Shown piece after piece: positions 35,540 through 44,077 of a stretch of 64,000 nt of DNA (position 1 is the first letter of the stretch; each line of letters begins with the position of its first letter). Where the stretch lies: the NCBI GenBank assembly GCA_965284315.1, contig OZ260072.1, forward strand, positions 1,736,001-1,800,000, given 5' to 3'. Origin of the DNA: PCRC01 sp017848435. Lineage in GTDB: Bacteria; Pseudomonadota; Gammaproteobacteria; Burkholderiales; Burkholderiaceae_C. The notes beneath the pieces are model-generated. The model did no database searches, had not been told where the DNA came from, and saw only the letters and a program-made list of their open reading frames with translations. Both the position numbers and the translations under genes were made by a program.

Positions 35540-36769
35540 TCAAACGTCACAGGTCAGGGTGTCGGGCACCGCGTGGTTCAGGGTGCGGCGGTAGGCGTTC
35601 AGGTGCAGCTGGGCGCTGCTGTGCCAGCTGAAGCGCTGGCTCAGGCGGCTGGCAAGGCCGGCGAGTGCGGCCGACTTGCCGGCGCGCAGCGCGGCCGCCA
35701 GTGCCGAGGCAATGGAAGTAGGGCTGAGCGGGTCGGCCCAGTGGCAGTCGTTCTTGTCCAGGTACTGGGTGAAGGGCGCGATGTGGGACACCACCACCGG
35801 CGTGCCGCTGGCGAGCGACTCCAGCACCACCAGGCCAAAGCCTTCGCGGGTGGAGGGCATGGCCACCACGTCGGCCAGGCGAAAGAGTGCCGGCATGTCG
35901 GTGTCGCGCACGCCGCCGGTCAGCACCACCGGCTGGTGGGGGCCGGTGGTCAGGCCGTGCTGGGCCAGCAGCGCGTGAAAGCGCTGCACATAGGCGTCGT
36001 GGTTCAGCAGGCTCACGCCGCCGGCCACCACCAGCTGGGCGGTGGGCCGCTGTTTGCGCAGCAGCACAAAGGCTTCCAGCAGGCGCACGGTGTTCTTGCG
36101 TTCTTCAATGCCGCCCACGGCCAGCACCATGGGCCCGGCACCGGTGGCGTGGCACTGCAGGCCGAGGCGGCTGGCCACTTCGGCGTCGCCCGGCTGCGGG
36201 GTGGCGGTGTAGCGGGTGGTGTCCACGCCGTTGTGCACCTCGGTGGCTTGAACGTTGTGTTCGCGCCGGAGCACGTCGCACCAGAGCTTGCTGACGCACA
36301 GCACGCTACGGGCGCGCTTGAAGCCGCGCAGCTGCCAGCGCTGGATCTGCGGGCTGTCAAAGGTGTCGAGGTGGTGCACGGTGCGCACAAAGCTGCCGCG
36401 CCAGCCCTCGTCCTGCAGGTTGGCCAGCGCGTTGCCGCCAATGCCGTCGTGGGTGTGCAGGATGTCGAAATGCTCGCGGTCCAGCAGGCCGCGCAGGTGG
36501 GTGGTGTAGGCCGCAATGCGCGAGCCGACCATCTCGGCCATGTCCGCTGGCGTGTCGGCAACGGGCACCAGCTCGGTCCGGCAGCGCACCGGGCGAAAAA
36601 ACTGCTGGCCGGGCAGAGCCGGCGCCATCACCGTGACGGTGTGGCCAGCGTCCAGCAGCGCATGCGCCAGCTCCAGCGTGTGCACCACGCCGCCGCGCGG
36701 GTTGAGCGAATGCGTCATCAGCCCAATGCGCAGCGGGCCGGAGGCGAGCAGGGCGTTGAAGTCAGACAT
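35540..36769 (-). CDS. MSMEG_0565-family glycosyltransferase (GT4)
   Basis: A 409-residue GT-B glycosyltransferase. The N-terminal domain begins LRIGLMTHSLNPRGGVVHTLELAHAL; the C-terminal donor site has VALEGG-like wording (VLAVGGIEERKN) and EGFGLVVLESLASGTPVVV, with the conserved EX7E pair. It is the MSMEG_0565 family of Nit1C-type clusters. Its presence suggests a glycosylated intermediate or product in the nitrile pathway. It overlaps the AIR-synthase-like gene by eight bases. Confidence 0.87.
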   Translation of the reverse strand: MSDFNALLASGPLRIGLMTHSLNPRGGVVHTLELAHALLDAGHTVTVMAPALPGQQFFRPVRCRTELVPVADTPADMAEMVGSRIAAYTTHLRGLLDREHFDILHTHDGIGGNALANLQDEGWRGSFVRTVHHLDTFDSPQIQRWQLRGFKRARSVLCVSKLWCDVLRREHNVQATEVHNGVDTTRYTATPQPGDAEVASRLGLQCHATGAGPMVLAVGGIEERKNTVRLLEAFVLLRKQRPTAQLVVAGGVSLLNHDAYVQRFHALLAQHGLTTGPHQPVVLTGGVRDTDMPALFRLADVVAMPSTREGFGLVVLESLASGTPVVVSHIAPFTQYLDKNDCHWADPLSPTSIASALAAALRAGKSAALAGLASRLSQRFSWHSSAQLHLNAYRRTLNHAVPDTLTCDV

Positions 36770-37778
36770 GGGCTTCCTTGTGCGACGACAGGGTTAGGGC
36801 TTCGCCAATGAAGGCGTCCTGGTTCAGGTCCCACAGCAGGGCTTGCTCGTGGCCCTGGCGCAGCGTCAGCATGCGGCTGTTGGTGACCTCGCCAATGACC
36901 TGGCAGGCCAGGTCGCGGGCGGCAAACTTCGCCTGCACGCTGGCCACGTGTTCGGGCCGCACGCTGAGGATGTAGCCGTAGCTGGGGAAGGCGGTCAGCC
37001 AGCGCAGCAGCGGCTCGTTGTGTGGGCGTTCGGGGCGCGGAATGGCGTCGATGTCGATCACCGCGCCGACGCTGGAGCATTCCAGCAGCATCAGCGCTGT
37101 GCCAATGGCGCCGGCCATGCTGATGTCTTTGGCGGCGTCGCACAGGCCGGCTTCGGCCAGCTCGGGCAGCAGCTCCAGGTCGCCGCGCAGGCGTGCGCCG
37201 GGGGCGGGGGTGGAGGCGTTCCAGTAGGGGAAGGGCTCTTCGTAGGCGCCGCGCAAGTCCACCGCCATCACCAGCCGGTCACCGGGGCGGGCGTTGAAGC
37301 TGGTGAGCAGCTTGTGGGCTTTGCCCACAATGGCCACCGCCAGTTGGGGCCGTTCGCTGCGGTTGTTGCTGTGGCCGCCCACAATGGGCACGCCGTACTT
37401 GGCCGAGGCGTCGGCCATGCCGCGCAGCATCTCGCCCGCCGGGTCCATGCCCTGGCTCCACAGCGCGTCCACCACCGCCAGGGGCCGGCCACCCATGGCG
37501 TAGATGTCGCTGACGTTGACCATCACGCCGCAGTAGCCGGCAAACCACGGCATGCGCTGGATGAAGTCTTCCACGAAGCCTTCAATCGCAAACAGCAGGT
37601 AGCCGCCGTGGCCGTCAGGAATGGCGGCGCAGTCGTCGCCCACCGGCACGGCCTGCGCGGTGCCTTGCGCGCCGGCAGGCAGCACGTGGTGCAGGGCCGA
37701 CACCACGTCGCTGATGTCGCGCTTGTGCAGGAAGCCGCGGCTGGCGCGCAGGGCGGTGGCGAGGGCCTGGAGATTCAT
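36762..37778 (-). CDS. nitF: AIR synthase-like ATP-binding protein NitF (sll0787 family)
   Basis: A 338-residue member of the PurM/SelD/ThiL superfamily, specifically the sll0787 family. VPVGDDCAAIPD binds Mg-ATP near residue 45, and VNVSDIYAMGGRPLAVVDAL and GGHSNNRSERPQLAV follow. Such enzymes use ATP to activate carbonyl or amide groups; the substrate here is unknown. It overlaps the acetyltransferase by four bases and the glycosyltransferase by eight. Confidence 0.88.
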   Translation of the reverse strand: MNLQALATALRASRGFLHKRDISDVVSALHHVLPAGAQGTAQAVPVGDDCAAIPDGHGGYLLFAIEGFVEDFIQRMPWFAGYCGVMVNVSDIYAMGGRPLAVVDALWSQGMDPAGEMLRGMADASAKYGVPIVGGHSNNRSERPQLAVAIVGKAHKLLTSFNARPGDRLVMAVDLRGAYEEPFPYWNASTPAPGARLRGDLELLPELAEAGLCDAAKDISMAGAIGTALMLLECSSVGAVIDIDAIPRPERPHNEPLLRWLTAFPSYGYILSVRPEHVASVQAKFAARDLACQVIGEVTNSRMLTLRQGHEQALLWDLNQDAFIGEALTLSSHKEAHV

Positions 37779-38356
37779 GTGGGCACCGCAGTCGACACGC
37801 GGGCGCGGGTCACAAAGCCACTGACCGGGTCATGGCAAGGGGGGTAATGCGCCAGGTCGGCCTGCATCCGGCTGTGGGGCCGGCCATGGAGGGTCAGCTC
37901 GGTGTGGGTGGCCCAGTTCAGGCGCTGGAACAGCGGCACGTTTTGCTGCTGCACATGGGCCAGAAAGGTGTCGCAACCGAGCGCATGCGCGCGCGACACG
38001 GCCAGCCGAATCAGCGTGGCGCCCAGGTGCCCCTGGCTGCGGAACGACGGGTGCACCGCCAGCCGCGAACCCCACCAGATGCCGTCGTCCACACCGGGGT
38101 GCGCCCGGTGGATGCGCACCGTGCCGACCACCTGGTCGGGCATGCCGCCGTAGCACGACATGGCCACCAGCAGCTGCGCGTGGCGGTCCACCGCGTCGAT
38201 GTCGTCGCCGACAAAAATGCCCTGCTCGATGCAGAACACCGCGCGCCGCAGCGCATGGGCCTCGCGCACCTCCCAGTCCTGGCTGGCTTCGCGCACCAGA
38301 AACTCCACCGGCGCGTAGGCCATGTCGAGTTCACACAGCCGGTCAATCGTCAGCAT
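37775..38356 (-). CDS. nitE: GNAT acetyltransferase NitE (MSMEG_0567/sll0786 family)
   Basis: A 193-residue GNAT protein. Motif A is SRLAVHPSFRSQGHLGATLI (acetyl-CoA pyrophosphate binding), and FLVREASQDWEVREAHALRRAVFCIEQGIF is the family N-terminal part. sll0786-type proteins belong to Nit1C clusters. The start ATG 38356 precedes the first conserved residues (LTIDRLCELDM). Substrate unknown, likely an amine formed by a neighbouring enzyme. Confidence 0.86.
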   Translation of the reverse strand: MLTIDRLCELDMAYAPVEFLVREASQDWEVREAHALRRAVFCIEQGIFVGDDIDAVDRHAQLLVAMSCYGGMPDQVVGTVRIHRAHPGVDDGIWWGSRLAVHPSFRSQGHLGATLIRLAVSRAHALGCDTFLAHVQQQNVPLFQRLNWATHTELTLHGRPHSRMQADLAHYPPCHDPVSGFVTRARVSTAVPT

Positions 38357-38376
38357 GGGTGGGCCTCCGTGCGGTT

Positions 38377-39477
38377 TCAGGTTTCGTAGATCGAGAGCGA
38401 CGAACAGGCGCCGCACTTGCCACAGCCGGCCTTGATGTCGGCCGAGCGCAGGTTGGCGTCCGACACCATCTGGCCCAGCGGCGCCAGGATGGACTTCATG
38501 AACTCGGACGACGGTGCCGGGTGGCCTTCCAGCGGCGTGCCGGAAATCGGCACAAAGGGCACCACGAAGGGGTAGACGCCCAGGGCCAGCAGTTGGGCGC
38601 ACATGTCCAGAATGGCCTCGCGCGTGTCGCCCAGGCCAGCGAGGATGTAGGTGCTGACCTGCCCCCGGCCAAACACGCCCACCGCCGCTTCAAACGCACT
38701 CATGTAGCGCGACAGCGGCACACTGGCCTTGCCCGGCATGATGCGTTCGCGCACCTCTTGTGTGACGGCCTCCAGGTGCATGCCCAGCGTGTCCACGCCA
38801 GCGGCCTTCATGCGGTGGAACCACTGGTCGTCGTCCGGTGGTTCGCACTGCACCTGCACCGGGATGTCGATGGCGGCCTTGATGGCGAAGACGCTGTCCA
38901 CCAGCACCCGGGCGCCGCGGTCGGTCGCGTTGGGCGTGCCGGTGGTCAGCACCATGTGCTTCACACCGTCCAGCAGCACGGCGGCGCGGGCGACTTCGGC
39001 CAGCTGCTGCGGCGTCTTGTGGGCGATGGTGCGTTTGGCCGCCAGCGACTGGCCGATGGAACAGAACTGGCAGGTCTTTTTGCGGCTCTCGTAGCGGATG
39101 CAGTTCTGCAGCACCGTGGTGGCCAGCACGTCGGCGCCGTGCAGTGTGGCGATGTGCGAGTAGGGCACACCGTCCAGGGTTTGCAGCGCGTAGAAACGCG
39201 GTGTCTTGGGAAAGCTGATCTGCGCAATCGGGATGGTGCCGCGCTTCAGCGACACCTGGCCGTTGGCGTCGGGCGCGTCGGCCACAAAGGGCGACTCCCA
39301 CGCACCCGAGGTGTGCACCGGGACCATGATGGTGTGGCCGTCTACCGTGACCGCCTTGTGGTCTGACGGGCCGGCACCGCCGCGCCGGCTGGCCACGCCT
39401 GCGGTGGGGTCAAGCAGCCGCAGCCCGTAGGACTGCAGGTCGGTCATCAGTTGGCGGCTGGCGTTGGAGATGGTCAT
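38377..39477 (-). CDS. nitD: Radical SAM protein NitD (MSMEG_0568 family)
   Basis: A 366-residue radical SAM enzyme. The cluster-binding motif here is CIRYESRKKTCQFC, which fits CxxxxxxxxxCxxC in this family rather than the plain CxxxCxxC. The C terminus has a second Cys group, AGCGKCGACSSL, which could hold an auxiliary Fe-S cluster. Its gene start lies inside the end of nitC (68-base overlap in a different frame). The reaction of NitD is unknown, but it is a signature of Nit1C clusters. Confidence 0.88.
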   Translation of the reverse strand: MTISNASRQLMTDLQSYGLRLLDPTAGVASRRGGAGPSDHKAVTVDGHTIMVPVHTSGAWESPFVADAPDANGQVSLKRGTIPIAQISFPKTPRFYALQTLDGVPYSHIATLHGADVLATTVLQNCIRYESRKKTCQFCSIGQSLAAKRTIAHKTPQQLAEVARAAVLLDGVKHMVLTTGTPNATDRGARVLVDSVFAIKAAIDIPVQVQCEPPDDDQWFHRMKAAGVDTLGMHLEAVTQEVRERIMPGKASVPLSRYMSAFEAAVGVFGRGQVSTYILAGLGDTREAILDMCAQLLALGVYPFVVPFVPISGTPLEGHPAPSSEFMKSILAPLGQMVSDANLRSADIKAGCGKCGACSSLSIYET

Positions 39478-40459
39478 GGCTGGGACTCCCGTCGGTTGGC
39501 GTTTCGGAATGCAGGGAAGCGGTGCCACGCATGGGCAGCACCGTGGCGGCGGGGCGCTGGTCCATCGCCAGGCTCAGCAGTTCAGGGCGGGCGTAGTGGC
39601 CGACCGAGTCCATCATGCGTTTGCGCTTGGTGATGAGGGCCATGTCGAGGTCGGCGACCACCAAGCCTTCGCCTTCGGTGATCGGCGGTGCCAGGTGCAC
39701 GCCTTCGGGCGACACGATGGCGGTGTTGCAGCCGCCGCGCAGGCCCTTCTGCAGCGTCGGGTCGGGCGTGATGGCGGTGATCTGTGCGTCGGTCAGCCAG
39801 CCAGTGGCGTTGACGACAAAGCAGCCGGACTCCAGCGCGTGGTGGCGGATGGTCACGTCCATCTGGTCGCCAAAGATCTGGCCCACCATGGAGCCGGGGA
39901 ATTGCGCGCAGTGGATTTCTTCGTGCTGCGCCATCAGGGCGTAGCGGGCCAGCGGGTTATAGTGTTCCCAGCAGGCCAGCGCGCCAACGCGGCCCACGGC
40001 GGTGTCCACCACCTTCAGGCCACTGCCGTCGCCCATGCCCCAGACCATGCGCTCATGAAAGGTGGGCGTGATCTTGCGGCGCTTCAGCACCATCTCGCCC
40101 GACGCGTCAAACAGCAGTTGCGCGTTGTAGAGGCTGCCGTGGTCGCGCTCGTTCACACCGAGCATGACCACGATGCCATGGGCCCGCGCCCGCTCGGCCA
40201 CCGCACGGGTGACCGGGCCGGGCACCACCACCGCCCGTTCGTACAAACGCATGTGGTCGGCACCCATCAGCACCGGCGGTTTGACGAACGAGAAGTAGGG
40301 GTAGTAGGGCACAAACGTTTCCGGAAAAACGATGAGCTGCACGCCCTTGGCCGCGGCCGCGTCGATGGTCTCGCAGACCTTGTTCAAGGTGCCGTCGGGT
40401 GCGTCGAAGTCTGGCGATATCTGGACGGCCGCGGCGCGGATGGTGCGTGGTTTTTCCAT
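39410..40459 (-). CDS. nitC: Nitrilase NitC (Nit1 family, sll0784 type)
   Basis: A 349-residue nitrilase. The catalytic triad is visible as Glu in LIVFPETFVPYYPYFSF, Lys in VLKRRKITPTFHERM and Cys in GALACWEHYNPLARY. Nitrilases hydrate nitriles to carboxylates plus ammonia; in Pseudomonas NitC is needed for growth on cyanide, either acting on HCN or on a cyanohydrin. The last ~22 residues, rich in Pro and Thr, overlap the nitD start. It lies 22 bases after nitB. Confidence 0.94.
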   Translation of the reverse strand: MEKPRTIRAAAVQISPDFDAPDGTLNKVCETIDAAAAKGVQLIVFPETFVPYYPYFSFVKPPVLMGADHMRLYERAVVVPGPVTRAVAERARAHGIVVMLGVNERDHGSLYNAQLLFDASGEMVLKRRKITPTFHERMVWGMGDGSGLKVVDTAVGRVGALACWEHYNPLARYALMAQHEEIHCAQFPGSMVGQIFGDQMDVTIRHHALESGCFVVNATGWLTDAQITAITPDPTLQKGLRGGCNTAIVSPEGVHLAPPITEGEGLVVADLDMALITKRKRMMDSVGHYARPELLSLAMDQRPAATVLPMRGTASLHSETPTDGSPSHDHLQRQPPTDDRPAVLRAAAA

Positions 40460-40481
40460 GTCTGCCCCTGCGTGCCTGGCG

Positions 40482-40964
40482 TTACAGCGTCCAGGTGTTC
40501 AAGATGAACGCGTTGTCCTTGCGGTGCAGGAGGATCAGGTCCAGCACATCCAGCGGGTTGATTGGCGTCACACCCGGGATCAGTGCACCCTCGCCGTGGC
40601 CGTACAGCGCCTGCAACGCGAAGCGGCAGGCATAGACGCTGCCACCCTCTTCCAGGAACTTCACGATCTGGCCATTGAAGTTCAAATGGCCCGGGAAGGC
40701 CTCGTCCCCCAGGCGCGGGAAACCCCGCTGCACACCCAGCGTCACGCCCGGGCCGTACAACAAGATGGACGTCTTGAAACCCTTGCGTTGCAGGCGCGTG
40801 GCCTGCAACAGGTTGACGATGCCAATCGAGCCTTCAAAGGCCACGGTGTGGAAGGTGACCAGGGCTTTCTCACCCGGTGAGGCTTTGACATCTTCAAAGA
40901 CTTTTTCTTCGTAGTCGACAAGGAAGTCGCCTTTGACGTTCGCAGGCTTGGTGACTTTGGGCAT
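40482..40964 (-). CDS. nitB: NitB, copy 1 (MSMEG_0572/sll0783 family)
   Basis: A 160-residue protein of unknown fold. It starts MPKVTKPANVKGDFLVDYEEK and contains KALVTFHTVAFEGSIGIVNLL, RLQRKGFKTSILLYGPG and SVYACRFALQALYG. It is the sll0783 nitrogen-starvation family, first gene of Nit1C clusters. A second gene in this window (44635-45117) encodes exactly the same 160 residues. The two DNA sequences differ mostly at synonymous positions. The ATG at 40964 is shared by both copies with the same GGAG-like Shine-Dalgarno. A sigma-54 type promoter is about 58 bases upstream. Confidence 0.92.
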   Translation of the reverse strand: MPKVTKPANVKGDFLVDYEEKVFEDVKASPGEKALVTFHTVAFEGSIGIVNLLQATRLQRKGFKTSILLYGPGVTLGVQRGFPRLGDEAFPGHLNFNGQIVKFLEEGGSVYACRFALQALYGHGEGALIPGVTPINPLDVLDLILLHRKDNAFILNTWTL

Positions 40965-41022
40965 GGGGGGCTCCGGTTGAAAGTTGAGGTTGAAAAAGGG
41001 CATGCGCGCACCTTCTTCAAAG

Positions 41023-41037
41023 CATCGACCGTGCCAT
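41023..41037 (-). promoter_or_regulatory. Sigma-54 (-24/-12) promoter of the nit operon
   Basis: On the minus strand TGGCACGGTCGATGC, with GG-N10-GC spacing and full TGGCACG. It is 59 bases before the nitB ATG. The consensus is TGGCACG-N4-TTGC(A/T); the -12 half here is ATGCTTT. The same layout is at the second nitB copy. Confidence 0.78.
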
Positions 41038-41072
41038 CCCGCCCTGTGTGGGGTGGCGTGTCGGGGTGTGGC

Positions 41073-41140
41073 CATGCGATCAATGTGCAACCATTCAAGC
41101 CACGCGAAGTTGATCGCATGGCGCATTTCATTGATCGCAT
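41073..41140. promoter_or_regulatory. ATGCGATCAA operator-like repeats upstream of nit operon
   Basis: CATGCGATCAA (41073-41083) and TTGATCGCATG (41110-41120) form a perfect 11-bp inverted repeat, and a third TTGATCGCAT lies at 41131-41140, 21 bp from the second. Within it, GCGATCAATGTGCAACCA (41076-41093) is shared with copy 2 (45218-45235). It is likely a binding region for the adjacent MocR regulator and/or an enhancer-binding protein. Confidence 0.6.
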
Positions 41141-41302
41141 CTTGATGCGGTGTGGCGGGTGTTCTTGCTGGCCATTCACACCGCACCAAGATGCGTCTGT
41201 GAACACGCACCGGCTTGGCGCTTCATTGGGGAAAAGTGGTTGAACGTGGTGGGTTGCGGTGCATGAATGCCGGTGGTGTTGCATTTTTTTGCGGCATGAA
41301 AA

Positions 41303-41335
41303 ATGCAATCAATCGGCCTTGTGACATGCAATCAA
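41303..41335. promoter_or_regulatory. ATGCAATCAA direct repeats before mocR-type gene
   Basis: Two exact ATGCAATCAA repeats, at 41303-41312 and 41326-41335, are 23 bp apart and lie just upstream of the ATG at 41353. Direct repeats are the known binding mode of MocR-type GntR regulators. The word is one base different from the ATGCGATCAA set near nitB. Confidence 0.6.
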
Positions 41336-41352
41336 GCATGGCGTGAGGCCTT

Positions 41353-42744
41353 ATGAAAACAGTCCCCCGGCACTGGCTCAGCCAGCTTGAAACGTCGGAC
41401 CAACCGGCCTATGTGCTGATCGCGGACCTGATCGCCGAAGACGTGCGCAGTGGCCGCTTGACCGCGCGCGACCGCTTGCCTCCGCTCCGTCAACTGGCCG
41501 ACGAACTGAACCTGAACTACACCACCGTGGCACGCGGCTACGGCGAAGCGCGCAAACGCGGTTTGATCGACGCCCACGCCGGCATGGGCAGCTTTGTCCG
41601 GGGCAGTGCGCCGGCCTTGCCGCTGCGGGGCGGGGGCGGTGCCGAGATGAGCATGAACATGCCGCCCGAACCCGATGACCCGGCATTGCAGGCCCGCCTG
41701 CGCGCCAGCGTGGCGCAGCTGTTTGCACAGACCGACTGGCACGACCTGCTGCGCTACCAGGACTTTGGTGGCACCCCCCATGAGCGTGAGGTGGCCGCCA
41801 CCTGGCTGCGCCCCCATGTGCCCGACTGCCGTGCCGAACAGGTGCTGGTGGCGCCGGGCATCCACAGCGTGCTGGCGGCCTTGATGTCGGAGCTGGTGAG
41901 CCCGGGCGGGGTGGTGTGCGTGGAGTCGCTGGCCTACCCCGGCATGAAGGCCATGGCGGTGCAGTTCGGTGTGCGCCTGCACGGCATCCCGGTGGACGAA
42001 GACGGCTTGATCGTGGACGCGTTCGAAGACGTGTGCAAAACCCTGCAGCCGCAGGCGCTGTACTGCAACCCCACGCTGTTGAACCCGACCACCGCCACCA
42101 TGCCGCGTGCCCGGCGCGAGGCGTTGGCCGATGTGGCGCTGCGTTACAGCGTGCCACTGATCGAGGACGACGCCTACGGCATGCTGCCGCGTTCGGTGCC
42201 GGCGTCGCTGGCCACACTGGCGCCGGAGATCACCTACTACGTCAGCGGGTTCTCCAAATGTTTTGGCGCAGGTTTGCGCACCGCGTATGTCCGCGCCCCC
42301 ACCGAGCGGCAGGCCCAGCGGCTGGCCGGTGCGCTGCGCGCCAGCACGGTGATGGCGTCGCCCATCACCTCGGCCATGGCCACGCGCCTGGTGCTGGACG
42401 GCACGGCCGAGGCCATGCGCGTGGGCATCCAGCAAGAGTCCATGGTGCGCCAGGCCATGGTGGAGCGCCACCTGGGCCACCATGCCTACCAGGCGCAGCC
42501 CGAAGGCTTTCATTTCTGGTTGCCGCTGCCCAAAGGCAGCAACGTGGCCGAGTTCGCCGCCTACCTGCGCACCAACGGGGTCGGCGTGGTGGGCAGCGCG
42601 GCGTTCAGCACCGACAGCAACCCGCCCGATGCGGTGCGCGTGTGCCTGGGTGGGCCGCTGGACCGCAACCAGTGTGAACAGGCCCTGCGCCTGATTGCCC
42701 ACACGCTGGAGCACCCGACCCGCACACACGGGCTGGCCTTGTGA
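41353..42744 (+). CDS. MocR-type transcriptional regulator (GntR + aminotransferase fold)
   Basis: A 463-residue regulator. Residues 1-80 form a GntR winged helix (PAYVLIADLIAEDVRSGRLTARDRLPPLRQLADELNLNYTTVARGY), and the rest is a fold-I PLP aminotransferase with the Schiff-base Lys in SGFSKCFGAGLR. Family members such as PdxR and GabR use PLP to sense amino compounds. It is divergent from the nit operon and close to the second nitB copy, so it is the best candidate regulator of both. The Pseudomonas cluster instead has NitA, a sigma-54 activator, which is missing here. Confidence 0.9.
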   Translation: MKTVPRHWLSQLETSDQPAYVLIADLIAEDVRSGRLTARDRLPPLRQLADELNLNYTTVARGYGEARKRGLIDAHAGMGSFVRGSAPALPLRGGGGAEMSMNMPPEPDDPALQARLRASVAQLFAQTDWHDLLRYQDFGGTPHEREVAATWLRPHVPDCRAEQVLVAPGIHSVLAALMSELVSPGGVVCVESLAYPGMKAMAVQFGVRLHGIPVDEDGLIVDAFEDVCKTLQPQALYCNPTLLNPTTATMPRARREALADVALRYSVPLIEDDAYGMLPRSVPASLATLAPEITYYVSGFSKCFGAGLRTAYVRAPTERQAQRLAGALRASTVMASPITSAMATRLVLDGTAEAMRVGIQQESMVRQAMVERHLGHHAYQAQPEGFHFWLPLPKGSNVAEFAAYLRTNGVGVVGSAAFSTDSNPPDAVRVCLGGPLDRNQCEQALRLIAHTLEHPTRTHGLAL

Positions 42745-42756
42745 GCCGCCCGCATG

Positions 42757-42786
42757 AAAAAAGCCGCCGGTCTTGCAACCGGCGGC
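42757..42786 (-). terminator. Rho-independent terminator of the porin gene
   Basis: GCCGCCGGT (42763-42771) and ACCGGCGGC (42778-42786) form a 9-bp stem with a 6-base loop. Read on the minus strand it is followed by TTTTTT (complement of 42757-42762), so it ends porin transcription. It lies just after the convergent mocR-type gene. Confidence 0.82.
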
Positions 42787-42860
42787 GAAGCGGAGACTCT
42801 CAATCCCTTGCTACTCTCACTGACCAGCCAGACCTTGCGGTCTGGCCATTTCTTTCATCC

Positions 42861-44033
42861 TCAGAAGCTGTGCAGCAGGCCCACGTCGTAGCCCACCGAG
42901 CGGCTGTTGGCCAGCGTTGGGGCACCGAAGCCGGCCACACCGCCATCGGCCGCACCCACCGCAGAACCCCCGGTGTTCTTGACGCGTGCCACGGTGCCAA
43001 ACAGCGACGTGCGCTTGGACAGCGCGTAGTCGTAGCCCAGCGCGATCTTGGTGGCCTTGGGTTCGCCGGCCGTGCCATCGATGTCGCGTTTGGCCTGTGA
43101 CAGCCCGAGCTTGACCTTGCCAGGCCCCACCGGGGCCACCGCGCCCAGCGTGATCACCTTGGTGGTGAAGTCCTGGCCCGACACGCCGGTGGCGTTTTCT
43201 GTCTTGAAGCGGGCGAACTCGCCCATCACCTTGACCACACCAAAGTCGAACGAACTGCCAGCGTTGGCGGTGGTGACGTCCTGCGACAGCACGCCGTTGG
43301 ACTGGTTGGCCTTGCCGCCCGACACCGATGCGCTGAGCGGGCCTTTGTCGTAGGCGACGCGGGCGGTCACGACGCGGCCGTCTTTTCGGGCCGCGCCGGT
43401 GCTGGACGCCTGCTCACTCGGGGCGAATTGCAGTTGGCCCGAAAACCCACCGAGGTTGCCCGGCGTCAGGTAGCTGATGGCGTTGGACACGCGGAACAGC
43501 GACGACGCGTCTTTGCCCACGGTGGACGGCGCCACCCCTGCGGAGGCGAACAGGCTGCCCAGCACGCCCAGCGGGAAGTTCAGGCTGGAGCCGACGCCGT
43601 AGGTCAGGAAGGGGTCGTAGACCACGTCGTTGATGAAACTGGCGGCCAGGTCGCGGCCCAGACGGACCTCACCAAAACCGCCGCTCAGGCTGACATAGGA
43701 CGCGCGGTCAAAACGCAGCCCAGCGCCGGGGGGAACGATGTTGATGTTGTTGCCACTGCTGGGCACACCGCTGGCGCCAGAACTGGTCTCCAGGCCCATT
43801 TCCAGCTTGAAGCCGGCTTTCAGGCCGCCGCCCAGGTCTTCTTCGCCCTTGAAGCCCAGCTTGCTGCCAATGGAGCCGCCGCCGCCCGAGCTGAGGCCCG
43901 AGGCGCTGGCCCCGCCCTTGCTGGTGACGCGGGTGAACGCATTGTCGATGGCGCCGTAGATGGTGACCGACGACTGGGCCGATGCGCTGCCAGCGGCAGC
44001 GAGAACGGCGAGGGTGATGAGGGTTTTTTTCAT
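42861..44033 (-). CDS. Gram-negative trimeric porin (OmpC/PhoE-like, Burkholderiales type)
   Basis: A 390-residue outer-membrane porin. A signal peptide (MKKTLITLAVLAAAGSASAQ) is followed by SSVTIYGAIDNAFTRVTSKGG, the usual start for this family. RFDRASYVSLSGGFGEVRLGRD and GLLHSF at the end (Phe as last residue) are typical. It is the third gene after the second nitB copy and DUF1097 on the same strand, with short spacers, so it could belong to the sigma-54-driven operon. Substrate not readable; anionic nitriles/cyanate would fit the context. Confidence 0.93.
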   Translation of the reverse strand: MKKTLITLAVLAAAGSASAQSSVTIYGAIDNAFTRVTSKGGASASGLSSGGGGSIGSKLGFKGEEDLGGGLKAGFKLEMGLETSSGASGVPSSGNNINIVPPGAGLRFDRASYVSLSGGFGEVRLGRDLAASFINDVVYDPFLTYGVGSSLNFPLGVLGSLFASAGVAPSTVGKDASSLFRVSNAISYLTPGNLGGFSGQLQFAPSEQASSTGAARKDGRVVTARVAYDKGPLSASVSGGKANQSNGVLSQDVTTANAGSSFDFGVVKVMGEFARFKTENATGVSGQDFTTKVITLGAVAPVGPGKVKLGLSQAKRDIDGTAGEPKATKIALGYDYALSKRTSLFGTVARVKNTGGSAVGAADGGVAGFGAPTLANSRSVGYDVGLLHSF

Positions 44034-44077
44034 GGTGCGTATTTCCAGAAGTTGCGAACGTGGGGAGGGGTGGTGGC

